This document shows, piece after piece, positions 6,651 through 16,154 of a DNA stretch of 64,000 nucleotides. The DNA comes from Tannockella sp964369175 (GTDB lineage Bacteria > Bacillota_I > Bacilli_A > Erysipelotrichales > Coprobacillaceae), in assembly GCA_964369175.1 (NCBI GenBank), contig CAYJEM010000001.1:62001-126000 (forward strand), written 5' to 3'. The notes below the pieces were generated by a model. The model was not told the DNA's origin. It saw only the letters and a program-made list of their open reading frames with translations, and did not search any database. A program made the position numbers and the translations under genes. Each line of letters begins with the position of its first letter. Positions within the stretch are counted from its first letter, which is position 1.

Positions 6651-9226
6651 TAAAAATCGCCTCCAAGTAAATCATCCATCGAAATTGGTTCATAATGAAC
6701 TTCTTCTTTTTTTATATGGTTTGTTTGCTTTTTTTCTATTTTAATAGGCCCTTTTACTGTTTCTAGTTTTTCTTCAACTACGATTGAAGCAGGTTTATGT
6801 GGTACATCTAATGATGTTTCAAGAACCATTTCTTGATAAATATGTTCAACTTGATACTCCTTAACATCTTTATTAATAGATGTTGGCTTTTGATCTAACG
6901 TTGCATAGTTGTAATCTGTTGGTTGAATTGTATCAACTACATCTATTCCATGAATTTCTAGTGAATCACTATTTTGTAAAAGATATACGCCATATGTAAA
7001 GAATGATTTTGATTTTAAATTTTTAAATAACGTAGTACCTTTGTTTGTACGATTACATACAGGTATCTCATCAACGCGTAAACGTTTAACCATACCATTT
7101 TCAAAAATAACCATTGCTGAAGCTGTTTGAAGTGGATCAAATGCACTAACACTAACAAGTGTGTCATTTTTTAAATTCATAGCTTTAATCCCTGAAGCCT
7201 TAACACCTAAAATTGATACTTCACCTTCACTATAAATTGCACCGTATCCTGCTCTAGTTGCAAGTAATAGCGCTAAATTTCCTGATGTCAATTTTACCGA
7301 GATAACTTTATCACCATCTTTTAATCCCATACATTTTAATGGTTTTGTAAAGCGTGTCACTTCGAAATCTTTAACACTTGTTCTTTTGATTTGACCATTT
7401 TTCGTCGCCAATAAGACATATTGATCCACATTAAAATCATGAACAATGATTGAACCAATAATTTTTTCATCAGAATTCATTTTGACAAGATAACTAATAT
7501 GTTTCCCCATATCTTTCCACTTAAATTCTTCAACCTTATGTAGTGGAATGTAAAGATAGTTTCCTTTGTCAGTAAATACTAATAAGTTGTCTAGTGTATT
7601 TGCCTTAATAAAATCAACAATATAATCATCTTCTTTTTTTCCAAAAGGTGTATTTTCGCTAGCTTTGATTGAACGAGATGAAATTCTTTTAATATAACCA
7701 TCACGTGTAATCGATACATTAATATCTTCACTTAAAATCATGGCCTTTTCATCAATTTTTATTTCTTGAATTTCATCTTTAATTACTGAAAGCCTTGGCA
7801 TAGCAAATGTAGTTTTAACTTCAGTTAATCTTTCAATAATTACTTCTCGAAGTCTTGTATCACTATCTAATATCGCTTCTAAATATGTAATTTTAGAAGC
7901 AAGCGTTGCATCTTCTTCTTGCAGTGAAACAATATCTGTGTTCGTTAAACGATAAAGTTGTAACATTACAATTGCTTCTGCTTGTTTTTTTGTGAAATCG
8001 TATTTTAATACTAAATTATCTATTGCATTAGATTTATCTTTTGATGCACGAATTGTAGCAACAACTTCATCTAAAATTGAAATTGCTTTAATTAAACCTG
8101 CAACAATATGTTTCCTAGTATTTGCCTTATTCAAATCAAACAATGTACTACGAGTAATCACTTCTACTTGGTGATCAATATAGCCATCTAAAACATCAAC
8201 AATTCCCATTAAAACAGGACGCTTATCTTTGATTGCAACCATATTATAATTATAATTTTTTTGTAAATCAGTATTCTTAAAGAAGTAGTTTAATGTATTT
8301 TCTACTGAAACTTCTTTCTTTAATTCGATTACAATACGCAATCCAGTTCTATCAGACTCATCACGAACTTCAATAATACCTTCTACTTGTCTATTAAATC
8401 GAATATCATCTAATTTACGAACTAATTCAGCCTTATTTACTTCATATGGAATTTCATCAATAACAATACGGTTCATATTTTTTTCTTCAACGATTTGAGT
8501 TTTACTACGTATTATTACTTTACCCTTACCATGCATAAAAGCATTGATAATTCCTTCTTTACCTTCAACAATTGCTCCAGTTGGAAAATCAGGACCTTTA
8601 ATATGCTCTAATAAATCGTCTAAAGTACATTCTGGATATAAAATGCGGTGAATAGTAGCATCAATTACCTCATGAAGGTTATGTGGTGGAATATCAGTAG
8701 CATATCCAGCCGAAATACCAGTTGAACCATTTACCAGCAAATTTGGATAACTAGCTGGCAAAACTGTAGGTTCATATTCAGTATCATCAAAGTTTAAAGC
8801 ATGTAAAACAGTATCCTTATCGATATCTTTTAGTAACTGTTCACTAATTGCAGAAAGTCTTGCCTCTGTATAACGCATTGCTGCTGCAGGATCATTATCG
8901 ATTGATCCGTTATTTCCTTGCATATCAATTAACGGTGCGCGGTATTTCCAGTCTTGCGACATACGGACCATCGCATCATAAACCGAAATATCACCATGCG
9001 GATGATAATTACCAATTACTGTACCTACTGTTTTTGCAGATTTTCGATATGCCTTTGAAAAGACATTACCTTCTTTGTACATTGAATATAATATTCTTCT
9101 TTGTACTGGTTTAAGACCATCACGAACATCAGGAAGTGCACGATCTTGAATTATATATTTTGAATATTTCCCGAAACGATCTCCCATGATCGTATCTAAG
9201 GACATGATTATTTTTTTATCAGCCAT
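6650..9226 (-). CDS. parC: DNA topoisomerase IV subunit A
   Basis: The DNA-cleaving subunit that decatenates daughter chromosomes with ParE. The catalytic tyrosine is Y119 in AAMRYTEARLS. The C-terminal beta-pinwheel blades follow from about residue 490. The partner gene and plsY context separate it from gyrA. Two points are odd. Residues 80 and 84 in HPHGDISVYD are Ile and Asp, where sensitive ParC proteins have Ser and Glu. The 858-residue protein also carries an extra lysine- and glutamate-rich tail of about 50 residues ending SMDDLLGGDF. It is 9 bp downstream of parE. Confidence 0.95.
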   Translation of the reverse strand: MADKKIIMSLDTIMGDRFGKYSKYIIQDRALPDVRDGLKPVQRRILYSMYKEGNVFSKAYRKSAKTVGTVIGNYHPHGDISVYDAMVRMSQDWKYRAPLIDMQGNNGSIDNDPAAAMRYTEARLSAISEQLLKDIDKDTVLHALNFDDTEYEPTVLPASYPNLLVNGSTGISAGYATDIPPHNLHEVIDATIHRILYPECTLDDLLEHIKGPDFPTGAIVEGKEGIINAFMHGKGKVIIRSKTQIVEEKNMNRIVIDEIPYEVNKAELVRKLDDIRFNRQVEGIIEVRDESDRTGLRIVIELKKEVSVENTLNYFFKNTDLQKNYNYNMVAIKDKRPVLMGIVDVLDGYIDHQVEVITRSTLFDLNKANTRKHIVAGLIKAISILDEVVATIRASKDKSNAIDNLVLKYDFTKKQAEAIVMLQLYRLTNTDIVSLQEEDATLASKITYLEAILDSDTRLREVIIERLTEVKTTFAMPRLSVIKDEIQEIKIDEKAMILSEDINVSITRDGYIKRISSRSIKASENTPFGKKEDDYIVDFIKANTLDNLLVFTDKGNYLYIPLHKVEEFKWKDMGKHISYLVKMNSDEKIIGSIIVHDFNVDQYVLLATKNGQIKRTSVKDFEVTRFTKPLKCMGLKDGDKVISVKLTSGNLALLLATRAGYGAIYSEGEVSILGVKASGIKAMNLKNDTLVSVSAFDPLQTASAMVIFENGMVKRLRVDEIPVCNRTNKGTTLFKNLKSKSFFTYGVYLLQNSDSLEIHGIDVVDTIQPTDYNYATLDQKPTSINKDVKEYQVEHIYQEMVLETSLDVPHKPASIVVEEKLETVKGPIKIEKKQTNHIKKEEVHYEPISMDDLLGGDF

Positions 9227-9235
9227 AAATACCTC

Positions 9236-11167
9236 CTATTCAACAACGTATGTATCTTCCAAAGAGAATTTTACGTTTTCTTCAATCCACTCTCTTCTAG
9301 GTTCAACTTTATCACCCATTAATACGGATACTCGATGTTCAACTAATGCTGCATCTTCAATAGATACTTGAATTAATGTACGCGTTTCTGGATCCATTGT
9401 TGTTTCCCACAATTGATCTGCATTCATCTCACCAAGACCTTTATATCTTTGGATATAATATCCTTTACCTATTTTTTTCTTTGCTTCTTCTAATTCATAA
9501 TCTTCCCAACAGTAAATAAGCTGTTCTTTTTTACCAACTTTTTTAGAAACCTTATATAGTGGTGGCAAGGCAATATAGACTTTACCAGCTTGAATAAGTT
9601 CACGCATATAACGATAGAAAAACGTTAATAGTAAAATTTGGATATGGGCACCATCAGTATCGGCATCAGTCATAATAATAATTTTATTATAGTTAACATC
9701 ATTTTCATTAAAATCTGCACCAATACCGGCACCAATTGTGTTTATCATTGTAGCAATTTCTTCATTTTTTAAAATATCACTAAGCGCTGCTTTTTGAGTA
9801 TTAATTACTTTACCACGTAATGGTAGTATTGCTTGGTATTTTCGATCACGACCTTGCTTTGCACTACCACCTGCTGAATCACCTTCGACAAGGTATAATT
9901 CATTTTTCTTTTTGTTTTTTGATTGTGCTGGTGCAAGTTTACCACTAAGGATACGCTCTTGTTTTGTTCCTTTTCCTTTTCTGGCATTTTCTCTTGCTTT
10001 TCTAGCTGCTTCACGTACTTGCGCCGCTTTAATCATCTTTTTAACTAAAGAATCAGCAATTGTTTTATTTTCTTCCAAATAAAATGATAATTTTTCATAA
10101 ACAACACTATCAACAACATTTCTAGCCTCAGGCGTTCCTAACTTCGATTTTGTTTGACCTTCAAATTGTAAGTAATTTTCTGGTACTTTAAGTGAAATAA
10201 TTGCCGACAATCCTTCACGAACATCATTACCTTCTAAGTTTTTGTCTTTATCTTTTAATAACCCATACTTACGAGCATACTCATTAAATGTTTTTGTCAT
10301 TGCTGTTCTAAATCCAGTTTCATGAGTTCCACCATCACCGGTACGAACAAGGTTGACAAACGACATTGTTGTTTCATGATAACTTGCAGTAAATTGTAAT
10401 GCTATTTCAACACCAATTTCATTATTTATACCTTCAATAGAGACGGTTTGATGAAGGGTATCCTTTTGAACATTAATATATTCAATAAATGCTTCTAAGC
10501 CATTTTCATATTGGAATGTTTCTGATTTACCGCTTCTTTCATCATGTATTTCAATACAAATCCCTTTTAATAAAAAAGCACTTTCCATTAAACGATCACG
10601 AATTGTTGAATATGTATACTCCGTTGTTGAAAATATATTAGCGTTTGGTAAAAAATGAATTGTAGTCCCAGTTTCTTTTGTCTTACCAATAATTTTTGCA
10701 TCATGAATAATATTAGCACCGTCTTCAAATCGTTGTTGATATATTTCTCCATCACGATGAATAGTTACTTCTAACCATGATGAAAGAGCATTTACAACAC
10801 TGGCACCTACACCATGTAGCCCTCCAGATGTTTTATATCCACCATCAGCTGAAAACTTACCACCAGCATGTAACACTGTTAAAATAACTTCGGGTGTTGG
10901 TTTATTTGATGCATGTATCCCTGTAGGCATTCCACGACCATGGTCAACTACCTTGATACTATTATCTTTACAAATATATACTTCTATTTTTGTACCGTAA
11001 CCAGCAAGTGCTTCATCAATTGCGTTATCGACAATTTCCCAAACTAAGTGGTGTAATCCACGATAATCTGTAGATCCAATGTACATTCCTGGTCTTTTAC
11101 GAACAGCTTCTAGCCCCTCAAGAATTTGAATATTTGTTTCGTTGTATGTATTGTTTGTTTTTGTCAT
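9236..11167 (-). CDS. parE: DNA topoisomerase IV subunit B
   Basis: The ATPase subunit of topoisomerase IV, 643 residues from ATG 11167, which has GAGGTAATGAA upstream; the longer open frame adds 19 codons without a ribosome site. Visible are the GHKL ATP site (EIVDNAIDEALAGYG, DHGRGMP, GGLHGVGASVVNALS) and the TOPRIM motifs EGDSAGGSAKQGRDR and DADTDGAHI. The order parE-parC with divergent plsY is the conserved Firmicute arrangement. A good promoter lies just upstream. Confidence 0.96.
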   Translation of the reverse strand: MTKTNNTYNETNIQILEGLEAVRKRPGMYIGSTDYRGLHHLVWEIVDNAIDEALAGYGTKIEVYICKDNSIKVVDHGRGMPTGIHASNKPTPEVILTVLHAGGKFSADGGYKTSGGLHGVGASVVNALSSWLEVTIHRDGEIYQQRFEDGANIIHDAKIIGKTKETGTTIHFLPNANIFSTTEYTYSTIRDRLMESAFLLKGICIEIHDERSGKSETFQYENGLEAFIEYINVQKDTLHQTVSIEGINNEIGVEIALQFTASYHETTMSFVNLVRTGDGGTHETGFRTAMTKTFNEYARKYGLLKDKDKNLEGNDVREGLSAIISLKVPENYLQFEGQTKSKLGTPEARNVVDSVVYEKLSFYLEENKTIADSLVKKMIKAAQVREAARKARENARKGKGTKQERILSGKLAPAQSKNKKKNELYLVEGDSAGGSAKQGRDRKYQAILPLRGKVINTQKAALSDILKNEEIATMINTIGAGIGADFNENDVNYNKIIIMTDADTDGAHIQILLLTFFYRYMRELIQAGKVYIALPPLYKVSKKVGKKEQLIYCWEDYELEEAKKKIGKGYYIQRYKGLGEMNADQLWETTMDPETRTLIQVSIEDAALVEHRVSVLMGDKVEPRREWIEENVKFSLEDTYVVE

Positions 11168-11195
11168 TTCATTACCTCGCTTTAACTCTTTGATA

Positions 11196-11224
11196 ATTAT
11201 ACATAAATTTGTTGTTTTTTTCAA
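11196..11224 (-). promoter_or_regulatory. Predicted sigma-A promoter of parE-parC
   Basis: On the minus strand TTGAAA and TATAAT are separated by 17 nt, ending about 30 nt before the parE start. It is read by eye; the start of transcription would fall near 11189. Confidence 0.7.
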
Positions 11225-11231
11225 AGGTTTG

Positions 11232-11259
11232 TTGCTTTTTTAAAATGTTACTATATAAT
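11232..11259 (+). promoter_or_regulatory. Predicted sigma-A promoter of plsY
   Basis: TTGCTT and TATAAT with a 16-nt spacer. The transcript would start near 11266, only about 11 nt before the plsY ATG, giving a very short leader that still carries the GGGTGAT ribosome site. It is back-to-back with the parE promoter. Confidence 0.6.
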
Positions 11260-11276
11260 GTGTTGTGGGTGATAAA

Positions 11277-11876
11277 ATGATAGAAATAGGATTACTTATA
11301 TTAAGTTATTTATATGGTTCGATACCATTTGCATTAGTTGTTGGTAAAGTATTTTACAAAACAGATGTTCGTAAACACGGATCTGGAAACTTAGGTGGGA
11401 CAAATACTGGTCGAGTTTTAGGTAAAGGTGCTGGCGTCGCAGTTATTATCTTAGATGCATGTAAAGCAACAGTTGTTATGCTTGTGTCACATTTAATACT
11501 ATTAGGAACAGGGAATAATGTAGATATGCAATACTTTTGTGCTTTAGCTTGCGTAATTGGACATTGTTATCCAATATTTGCTGGATTCAAAGGAGGTAAA
11601 GCTGTTTCAACAGCTATAGGTTACTTCTTTTGTGTTAGCGTGCTTGGATCAGTCTTAGCATTATGTGTTTTCTTTATTATCTTAAAGTTAACAAAATATG
11701 TATCACTAGCCTCAGTACTTTCTTCATCATCAGTATTGTTATTTTTACCAGTATTTAATCTTCCATTATTTGGAAACATTGCAACAGCAGCAATTATATT
11801 ATTAATGGTATATCGACATAGAGAAAATTTAAAACGAGTAAAAAATAAAACAGAATCAAAAATTTCATGGATGTAA
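11277..11876 (+). CDS. plsY: Acyl-phosphate:glycerol-3-phosphate acyltransferase
   Basis: A membrane enzyme that makes lysophosphatidate from acyl phosphate and glycerol-3-phosphate, the first acylation step of phospholipid synthesis. ATG 11277 gives 199 residues; the GTG at 11265 is in frame but overlaps the ribosome site. Family motifs are SYLYGSIPFALVVGK, GSGNLGGTNTGRVLG (phosphate loop), the HCYPIFAGFKGGKAVSTA segment and HRENLKR near the C-terminus. Several transmembrane segments are evident. The conserved divergent position next to parE supports the call. Confidence 0.95.
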   Translation: MIEIGLLILSYLYGSIPFALVVGKVFYKTDVRKHGSGNLGGTNTGRVLGKGAGVAVIILDACKATVVMLVSHLILLGTGNNVDMQYFCALACVIGHCYPIFAGFKGGKAVSTAIGYFFCVSVLGSVLALCVFFIILKLTKYVSLASVLSSSSVLLFLPVFNLPLFGNIATAAIILLMVYRHRENLKRVKNKTESKISWM

Positions 11877-11899
11877 ACAAGTGATATCACTTGTTTTTC
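11875..11899 (+). terminator. Terminator of plsY
   Basis: AAACAAGTGAT pairs with ATCACTTGTTT as an almost loop-less palindrome followed by TTTCT. It starts at the plsY stop codon. Confidence 0.8.
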
Positions 11900-11904
11900 T
11901 ATAC

Positions 11905-11934
11905 AAAAAATAGGTCAATTAAGACCTATTTTTT
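11905..11934. terminator. Bidirectional terminator between plsY and yneF
   Basis: A 12-bp perfect stem, AAAAAATAGGTC/GACCTATTTTTT, with an AATTAA loop and U-runs in both directions. It most likely ends the minus-strand yneF transcript and backs up the plsY terminator. Confidence 0.85.
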
Positions 11935-11953
11935 ATTTTGAATAAACAAACAA

Positions 11954-12160
11954 CTATTTATATTGTGAATTGATATTATTCATTATTTTACGAATTTGTG
12001 TTTCGTTTGGTTTTCTACCCATTTCCATAAACATTGCACGAATCATTTTTTCATTGATTGGTGGATTTTGACGTAATTGTTTTTTGAACATATAACGAGA
12101 AATAAAGAATCCCGCGATTAATCCAATTACAATACCGATGACTACCCATAATATTTCCAT
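11954..12160 (-). CDS. yneF: YneF family (UPF0154) small membrane protein
   Basis: 68 residues: an N-terminal transmembrane helix (ILWVVIGIVIGLIAGFF), then a conserved cytosolic tail with FKKQLRQNPPINEKMIRAMF and GRKPNETQIRKIM, the family pattern. Function is unknown throughout the family. AGGAGG precedes the start. Its terminator is the hairpin at 11905-11934. Confidence 0.9.
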   Translation of the reverse strand: MEILWVVIGIVIGLIAGFFISRYMFKKQLRQNPPINEKMIRAMFMEMGRKPNETQIRKIMNNINSQYK

Positions 12161-12241
12161 CTTATTACTAACCTCCTATTTTTGCGTTAAAAATATTATA
12201 ACACATTAATATTATAATTTGTATTTTTTTTATATAATAAT

Positions 12242-13417
12242 CTACTGTATAATTTCCTCAATAATTGATATAGCTATGTCAATATGTTCTTTTTCAATAA
12301 CAAGAGGTGGTAACATACGAATCACATTTGGACCTGCAGTTACTACAATCAACCCTTTTTCTTGGGCTTTTTTTACATATTCACCTACTGGATGATCAAA
12401 AACAATTCCTTGCATTAATCCAAAACCACGACGTTCAGTTATAAAAGCGTATTTTTCAACAAGCAAATCTAATTTCTCTTTAAAATAATCTCCAACAATT
12501 TCTACATGTTTATTAAGATCTGTTTCTTTTGCTATTTCAAGAACAGCTTTAATAGCTGCACCAGCTAAAGGATTACCGCCATACGTAGTTCCGTGATCTC
12601 CAGGTTGGAGCGCACTACCAACTTTTTGATTTGCAACAAATGCTCCGACTGGAAAACCAGAACCTATTCCTTTTGCAAGACAAACAATGTCAGGTTTAAT
12701 ATTAGCATGTTGATATGCCATCCATTTCCCAGTTCTAGCCATACCAGTTTGTACTTCATCAATAATAAAAACTATATCATGTTCATCACAAAGTAAACGT
12801 AATCCAGTTAAAAATTCATTAGTACATGTTGTAAGTCCACCTTCACCTTGAATAACTTCAACAATAATTGCACCAGTTTTACTAGTAATTAATTGTTTAA
12901 CACTATCTAGATCATTAATTGTTGCATGTTTAACACCTCCAATTAATGGGCCAAAAGCTTTTTGGTAATTAACATTTCCAGTTAGACGAACAGATCCTGT
13001 TGAACGACCATGAAATGAACGATTTAAAGCAATAATTTCACTATCTGCTTTACCATTTTTTAAATAATAATATTTTCTAGCAAGTTTTAAAGCACCTTCA
13101 GTTGCTTCAGTTCCTGAATTACATAAAAATGTTTTGTCTAAACCAGTAATTTCTTTTAATAATTCAGCCGCTTCAATTGCACTTACAGAATTAAAATAAT
13201 TTGAAATATGCATAACTTTTTGCATTTGTTCATTTAATGCTTCTAGGTATTTTTTATTACCATATCCTAGAGCATTAACGCCTATACCAGAATAAAAATC
13301 TAAGTATTTCTTATCATTTACATCATATAAATACACACCTTTACCATGATCAACAGTAATATCATAGCGACCATATGCACTCATAAATGCATCTTGACTT
13401 CTTGTAAAATATGTCAT
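12242..13417 (-). CDS. argD: Class III aminotransferase: acetylornithine and/or N-acetyl-LL-diaminopimelate aminotransferase (ArgD/PatA-like)
   Basis: 391 residues, fold type I PLP enzyme. The cofactor-binding region is CNSGTEATEGALKLAR near 100, the PLP Asp lies in FIIDEVQTGMARTG near 217 and the Schiff-base Lys in CLAKGIGSGFPVG near 248. The sequence looks like ArgD, but it ends the dapF-dapH-dapL operon, overlapping dapL by one base, and argCJB nearby has no argD of its own. I infer that it serves the DAP pathway and probably arginine synthesis as well. Substrate preference cannot be read from sequence alone. Confidence 0.88.
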   Translation of the reverse strand: MTYFTRSQDAFMSAYGRYDITVDHGKGVYLYDVNDKKYLDFYSGIGVNALGYGNKKYLEALNEQMQKVMHISNYFNSVSAIEAAELLKEITGLDKTFLCNSGTEATEGALKLARKYYYLKNGKADSEIIALNRSFHGRSTGSVRLTGNVNYQKAFGPLIGGVKHATINDLDSVKQLITSKTGAIIVEVIQGEGGLTTCTNEFLTGLRLLCDEHDIVFIIDEVQTGMARTGKWMAYQHANIKPDIVCLAKGIGSGFPVGAFVANQKVGSALQPGDHGTTYGGNPLAGAAIKAVLEIAKETDLNKHVEIVGDYFKEKLDLLVEKYAFITERRGFGLMQGIVFDHPVGEYVKKAQEKGLIVVTAGPNVIRMLPPLVIEKEHIDIAISIIEEIIQ

Positions 13418-14544
13418 TACAACTCCCCCAATTCTATATTTTTTGCTAATGCATAAAAAACATTAACCCCAGTTTCTAAAACTTTTTCATCAAAATTGAA
13501 TGTTTCAGTATGTAGACCACTAGTATATATTTTAGACCTAGTTCCTAGAAAGAAGAATATTCCCGGAACTGCCTTTTGATAATATGAAAAATCTTCTGAA
13601 AGCATAAAGGGTTCTTCGATTTCTTCGAAATTATCTATTTTCATGCTCTTTAGTTGCTTAAACAATCCTTTATCATTAATTACTGGAGGGTACATTGGTG
13701 GACAACTAAATTTAATTTCACAATCATATGTTTCTTCCATATTTTTAACAATAGATTGCATTTTAGAAGTAATAAAAGTAAAAGTATCCTCACTAAATGT
13801 ACGTAATGTTCCAGCAATTTCCACTGTATCAGCAACAATATTTCGAGCACTACCACCATTGATTTTACCTATATGAAGAACACACGGATCAAAAGCAGAT
13901 ACTTGTCTTGATATAATTGACTGAAATTGAGTAATTAACTCACTAGCTATTATAATGCTATCTACACCTTGATGGTATAAACCGGCATGAGCAGTTTTTC
14001 CATGGATTATTATATCAATTTCACCATTTTGAGCCATTAAGGCTCCAGGTTTACACGCGATTACACCTTCATCATAGAATGGCATTAAATGCATTCCAAA
14101 TATCGCTTTAACATTATATTTATCTAATATTCCATTTTCGACAATTAATCTAGCTCCACCAGGTGATTCTTCTGCAGGTTGAAATAATAGTAAAATGTTA
14201 TGTTCAAACTCTTCGTTACATTCTTTTATTTTCTTTGCAAGCCCAAGTAATGTTGCCATGTGGCCATCATGACCACATGCATGCATGTAGCCTTGATGAG
14301 TTGAAGAAAATGAACATTTATTTTTTTCAGTAATTTCTAAAGCATCAATATCACTGCGAAACGCAATTGTAGATTCTTTATTTAAATCAATATATACGTA
14401 AGCTCCAGTATCAAGTAACTTTTGTGGATTATATCCCATTAACTGTAACTCATGCATTAAATATGCTGTGGTAATGTGCTCAACCAAACCTAATTCTGGT
14501 ATTTTATGAAGATCTTGTCTCCACTTTTTTAGTTCTTGATACAT
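13417..14544 (-). CDS. dapL: N-acetyldiaminopimelate deacetylase
   Basis: 375 residues, M20-family metallohydrolase. Visible metal ligands are in HACGHDGHMATLLG near residue 90 and PAEESPGGARL near 130, with a dimerisation insert between. Its placement directly after dapH identifies it as the deacetylase of the acetylated DAP pathway (YkuR type) rather than a general amidohydrolase. It removes acetate from N-acetyl-LL-DAP. It is distinct from the M20 enzyme at 51.9 kb, which has an AbgA-type insertion. Confidence 0.88.
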   Translation of the reverse strand: MYQELKKWRQDLHKIPELGLVEHITTAYLMHELQLMGYNPQKLLDTGAYVYIDLNKESTIAFRSDIDALEITEKNKCSFSSTHQGYMHACGHDGHMATLLGLAKKIKECNEEFEHNILLLFQPAEESPGGARLIVENGILDKYNVKAIFGMHLMPFYDEGVIACKPGALMAQNGEIDIIIHGKTAHAGLYHQGVDSIIIASELITQFQSIISRQVSAFDPCVLHIGKINGGSARNIVADTVEIAGTLRTFSEDTFTFITSKMQSIVKNMEETYDCEIKFSCPPMYPPVINDKGLFKQLKSMKIDNFEEIEEPFMLSEDFSYYQKAVPGIFFFLGTRSKIYTSGLHTETFNFDEKVLETGVNVFYALAKNIELGEL

Positions 14545-14553
14545 AGTTACCTC

Positions 14554-15258
14554 CTATAGTTTACGTAAGTCATCCATTAACTGTGTTTTATCTTCTGTTT
14601 GTTGATCTTTTTGATCTTTTACAATACGTGCCGGATTTCCAACGACTACCGCTCCAGCAGGTACATCTTGAGTAACGATTGATCCAGCACCAACTACTGC
14701 ACCTTTACCAATACGAACACCTTCAATAACTACTGCATTTGCACCAATTACAACATCATCTTCAACAATTACTGGCGTTGCACTAGGGGGTTCAATAACT
14801 CCTGCTAAAACCGCACCAGCTCCGATGTGACAACGTGCCCCAACAGTTGCGCGACCTCCCATAATTACACCCATATCAATCATAGTACCTTCACCAATGC
14901 TAGCACCAATATTAATTACTGCCCCCATCATGATAACAGCATTATCACCGATAAATACTTGATCACGAATAAATGTTCCAGGTTCAATTCTTGCATTAAT
15001 CTTAGTTGTATCTAATAGTGGAATAGCACTATTGCGACGGTCATATTCGATATGACTTTCAGTAATGTTTGCTTTATTTGATTCAAGGTATGCCTCAACA
15101 TCTTGAATATCACCAATTAAAACACGACTTGTATCTGTTCCAAATACGCTACATTTACCAACTTCTGGCAAATTACTTCCATTTACATATACTTTTACAG
15201 GAGTTTTTTTAGTAGCTTCTCCTATATATTTAATTATTTCCATTGCATCTTGTAACAT
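14554..15258 (-). CDS. dapH: 2,3,4,5-tetrahydrodipicolinate N-acetyltransferase
   Basis: 234 residues. The C-terminal half is a left-handed beta-helix built of hexapeptide repeats (VIMMGAVINIGASIGEGTMI, GARCHIGAGAVLAGV, VVIGANAVVIEGV), preceded by the DapH N-terminal domain. The enzyme acetylates tetrahydrodipicolinate with acetyl-CoA. It lies between dapF and dapL. The ribosome site before ATG 15258 is weak (AAGTAAAAAGA) and is preceded by a small hairpin at 15270-15287. Confidence 0.93.
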   Translation of the reverse strand: MLQDAMEIIKYIGEATKKTPVKVYVNGSNLPEVGKCSVFGTDTSRVLIGDIQDVEAYLESNKANITESHIEYDRRNSAIPLLDTTKINARIEPGTFIRDQVFIGDNAVIMMGAVINIGASIGEGTMIDMGVIMGGRATVGARCHIGAGAVLAGVIEPPSATPVIVEDDVVIGANAVVIEGVRIGKGAVVGAGSIVTQDVPAGAVVVGNPARIVKDQKDQQTEDKTQLMDDLRKL

Positions 15259-15269
15259 TCTTTTTACTT

Positions 15270-15287
15270 GCTACTACTACTAGTAGC
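15270..15287 (-). other. Hairpin in the dapF-dapH spacer
   Basis: GCTACTA and TAGTAGC pair around a 4-nt loop 12 nt before the dapH start, next to its weak ribosome site. It could tune dapH translation or stabilise the mRNA end; there is no U-run, so it is not a standard terminator. Confidence 0.5.
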
Positions 15288-15299
15288 GTCCCCTTTTAT

Positions 15300-16130
15300 T
15301 TATATTTTAATTACCCCTTCAAAAACAGAAGTTGCCGGCCCGGTCATAAATACATTATCACCACGATACCCAATTGTTAAATCACCACCAAGTAAGCTTA
15401 CTACAACATTATCATCAGTATAGCCAAGTTTATGTGATGCGACCATGACAGCACATGCCCCTGTTCCACACGCTAAGGTTTCACCAGAACCACGCTCCCA
15501 AACACGCATTTTAACATGATTTCGATCAATAATTTGTACAAATTCAGTATTTACAGATTCACGAAACATTGGATGATGTTCAAATAATGGACCAATTTTT
15601 TCTATATCAAAATCCAAACTATCAACAAATGTGACAACATGAGGATTACCCATTGAAATAGCTGTTAAATTATATACAATATCACCAATTTTAATTGGTT
15701 GATTGATCATTGTTTTGTCATCATATTCACATGGTATTTTTGTACAGTCAAATTCAGGTTTTTGCATATCTACTGTTGCTCCAACAACTTCATCACTGTC
15801 AAATAGTAATTCAACTACACGTAAACCTGCTTTTGTTTCAACATTTATTACTTTTTTTGTAGTTAAACCTTTATCATAACAAAATTTTGCAAAACAACGA
15901 ACACCATTACCACACATCATTGCTTCGCTACCATCAGCATTAAACATTCTCATTTTAAAGTCATATATTTCTGATTTTAAAATAACAATAATACCATCAC
16001 TTCCAATTCCTATGTGGCGATTACTAATGCGTTTAATAAATTCTTTGTCTAATGGAATATTTTGGTTTATACCATCAAAATAGACATAGTCATTTCCAAT
16101 TCCTTCCATTTTTGTAAATTTTAATTTCAT
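15300..16130 (-). CDS. dapF: Diaminopimelate epimerase
   Basis: 276 residues, cofactor-independent epimerase turning LL-DAP into meso-DAP for peptidoglycan and lysine. The two catalytic cysteines are in MMCGNGVRCFAK near residue 77 and LACGTGACAVM near 225. The N-terminal MEGIGNDYVYFD is typical. Good ribosome site AAAGGAG. It is the first gene of the dapF-dapH-dapL-aminotransferase operon, with a promoter just upstream. Confidence 0.96.
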   Translation of the reverse strand: MKLKFTKMEGIGNDYVYFDGINQNIPLDKEFIKRISNRHIGIGSDGIIVILKSEIYDFKMRMFNADGSEAMMCGNGVRCFAKFCYDKGLTTKKVINVETKAGLRVVELLFDSDEVVGATVDMQKPEFDCTKIPCEYDDKTMINQPIKIGDIVYNLTAISMGNPHVVTFVDSLDFDIEKIGPLFEHHPMFRESVNTEFVQIIDRNHVKMRVWERGSGETLACGTGACAVMVASHKLGYTDDNVVVSLLGGDLTIGYRGDNVFMTGPATSVFEGVIKI

Positions 16131-16154
16131 AATAAGCTCCTTTAGATTGATAAG

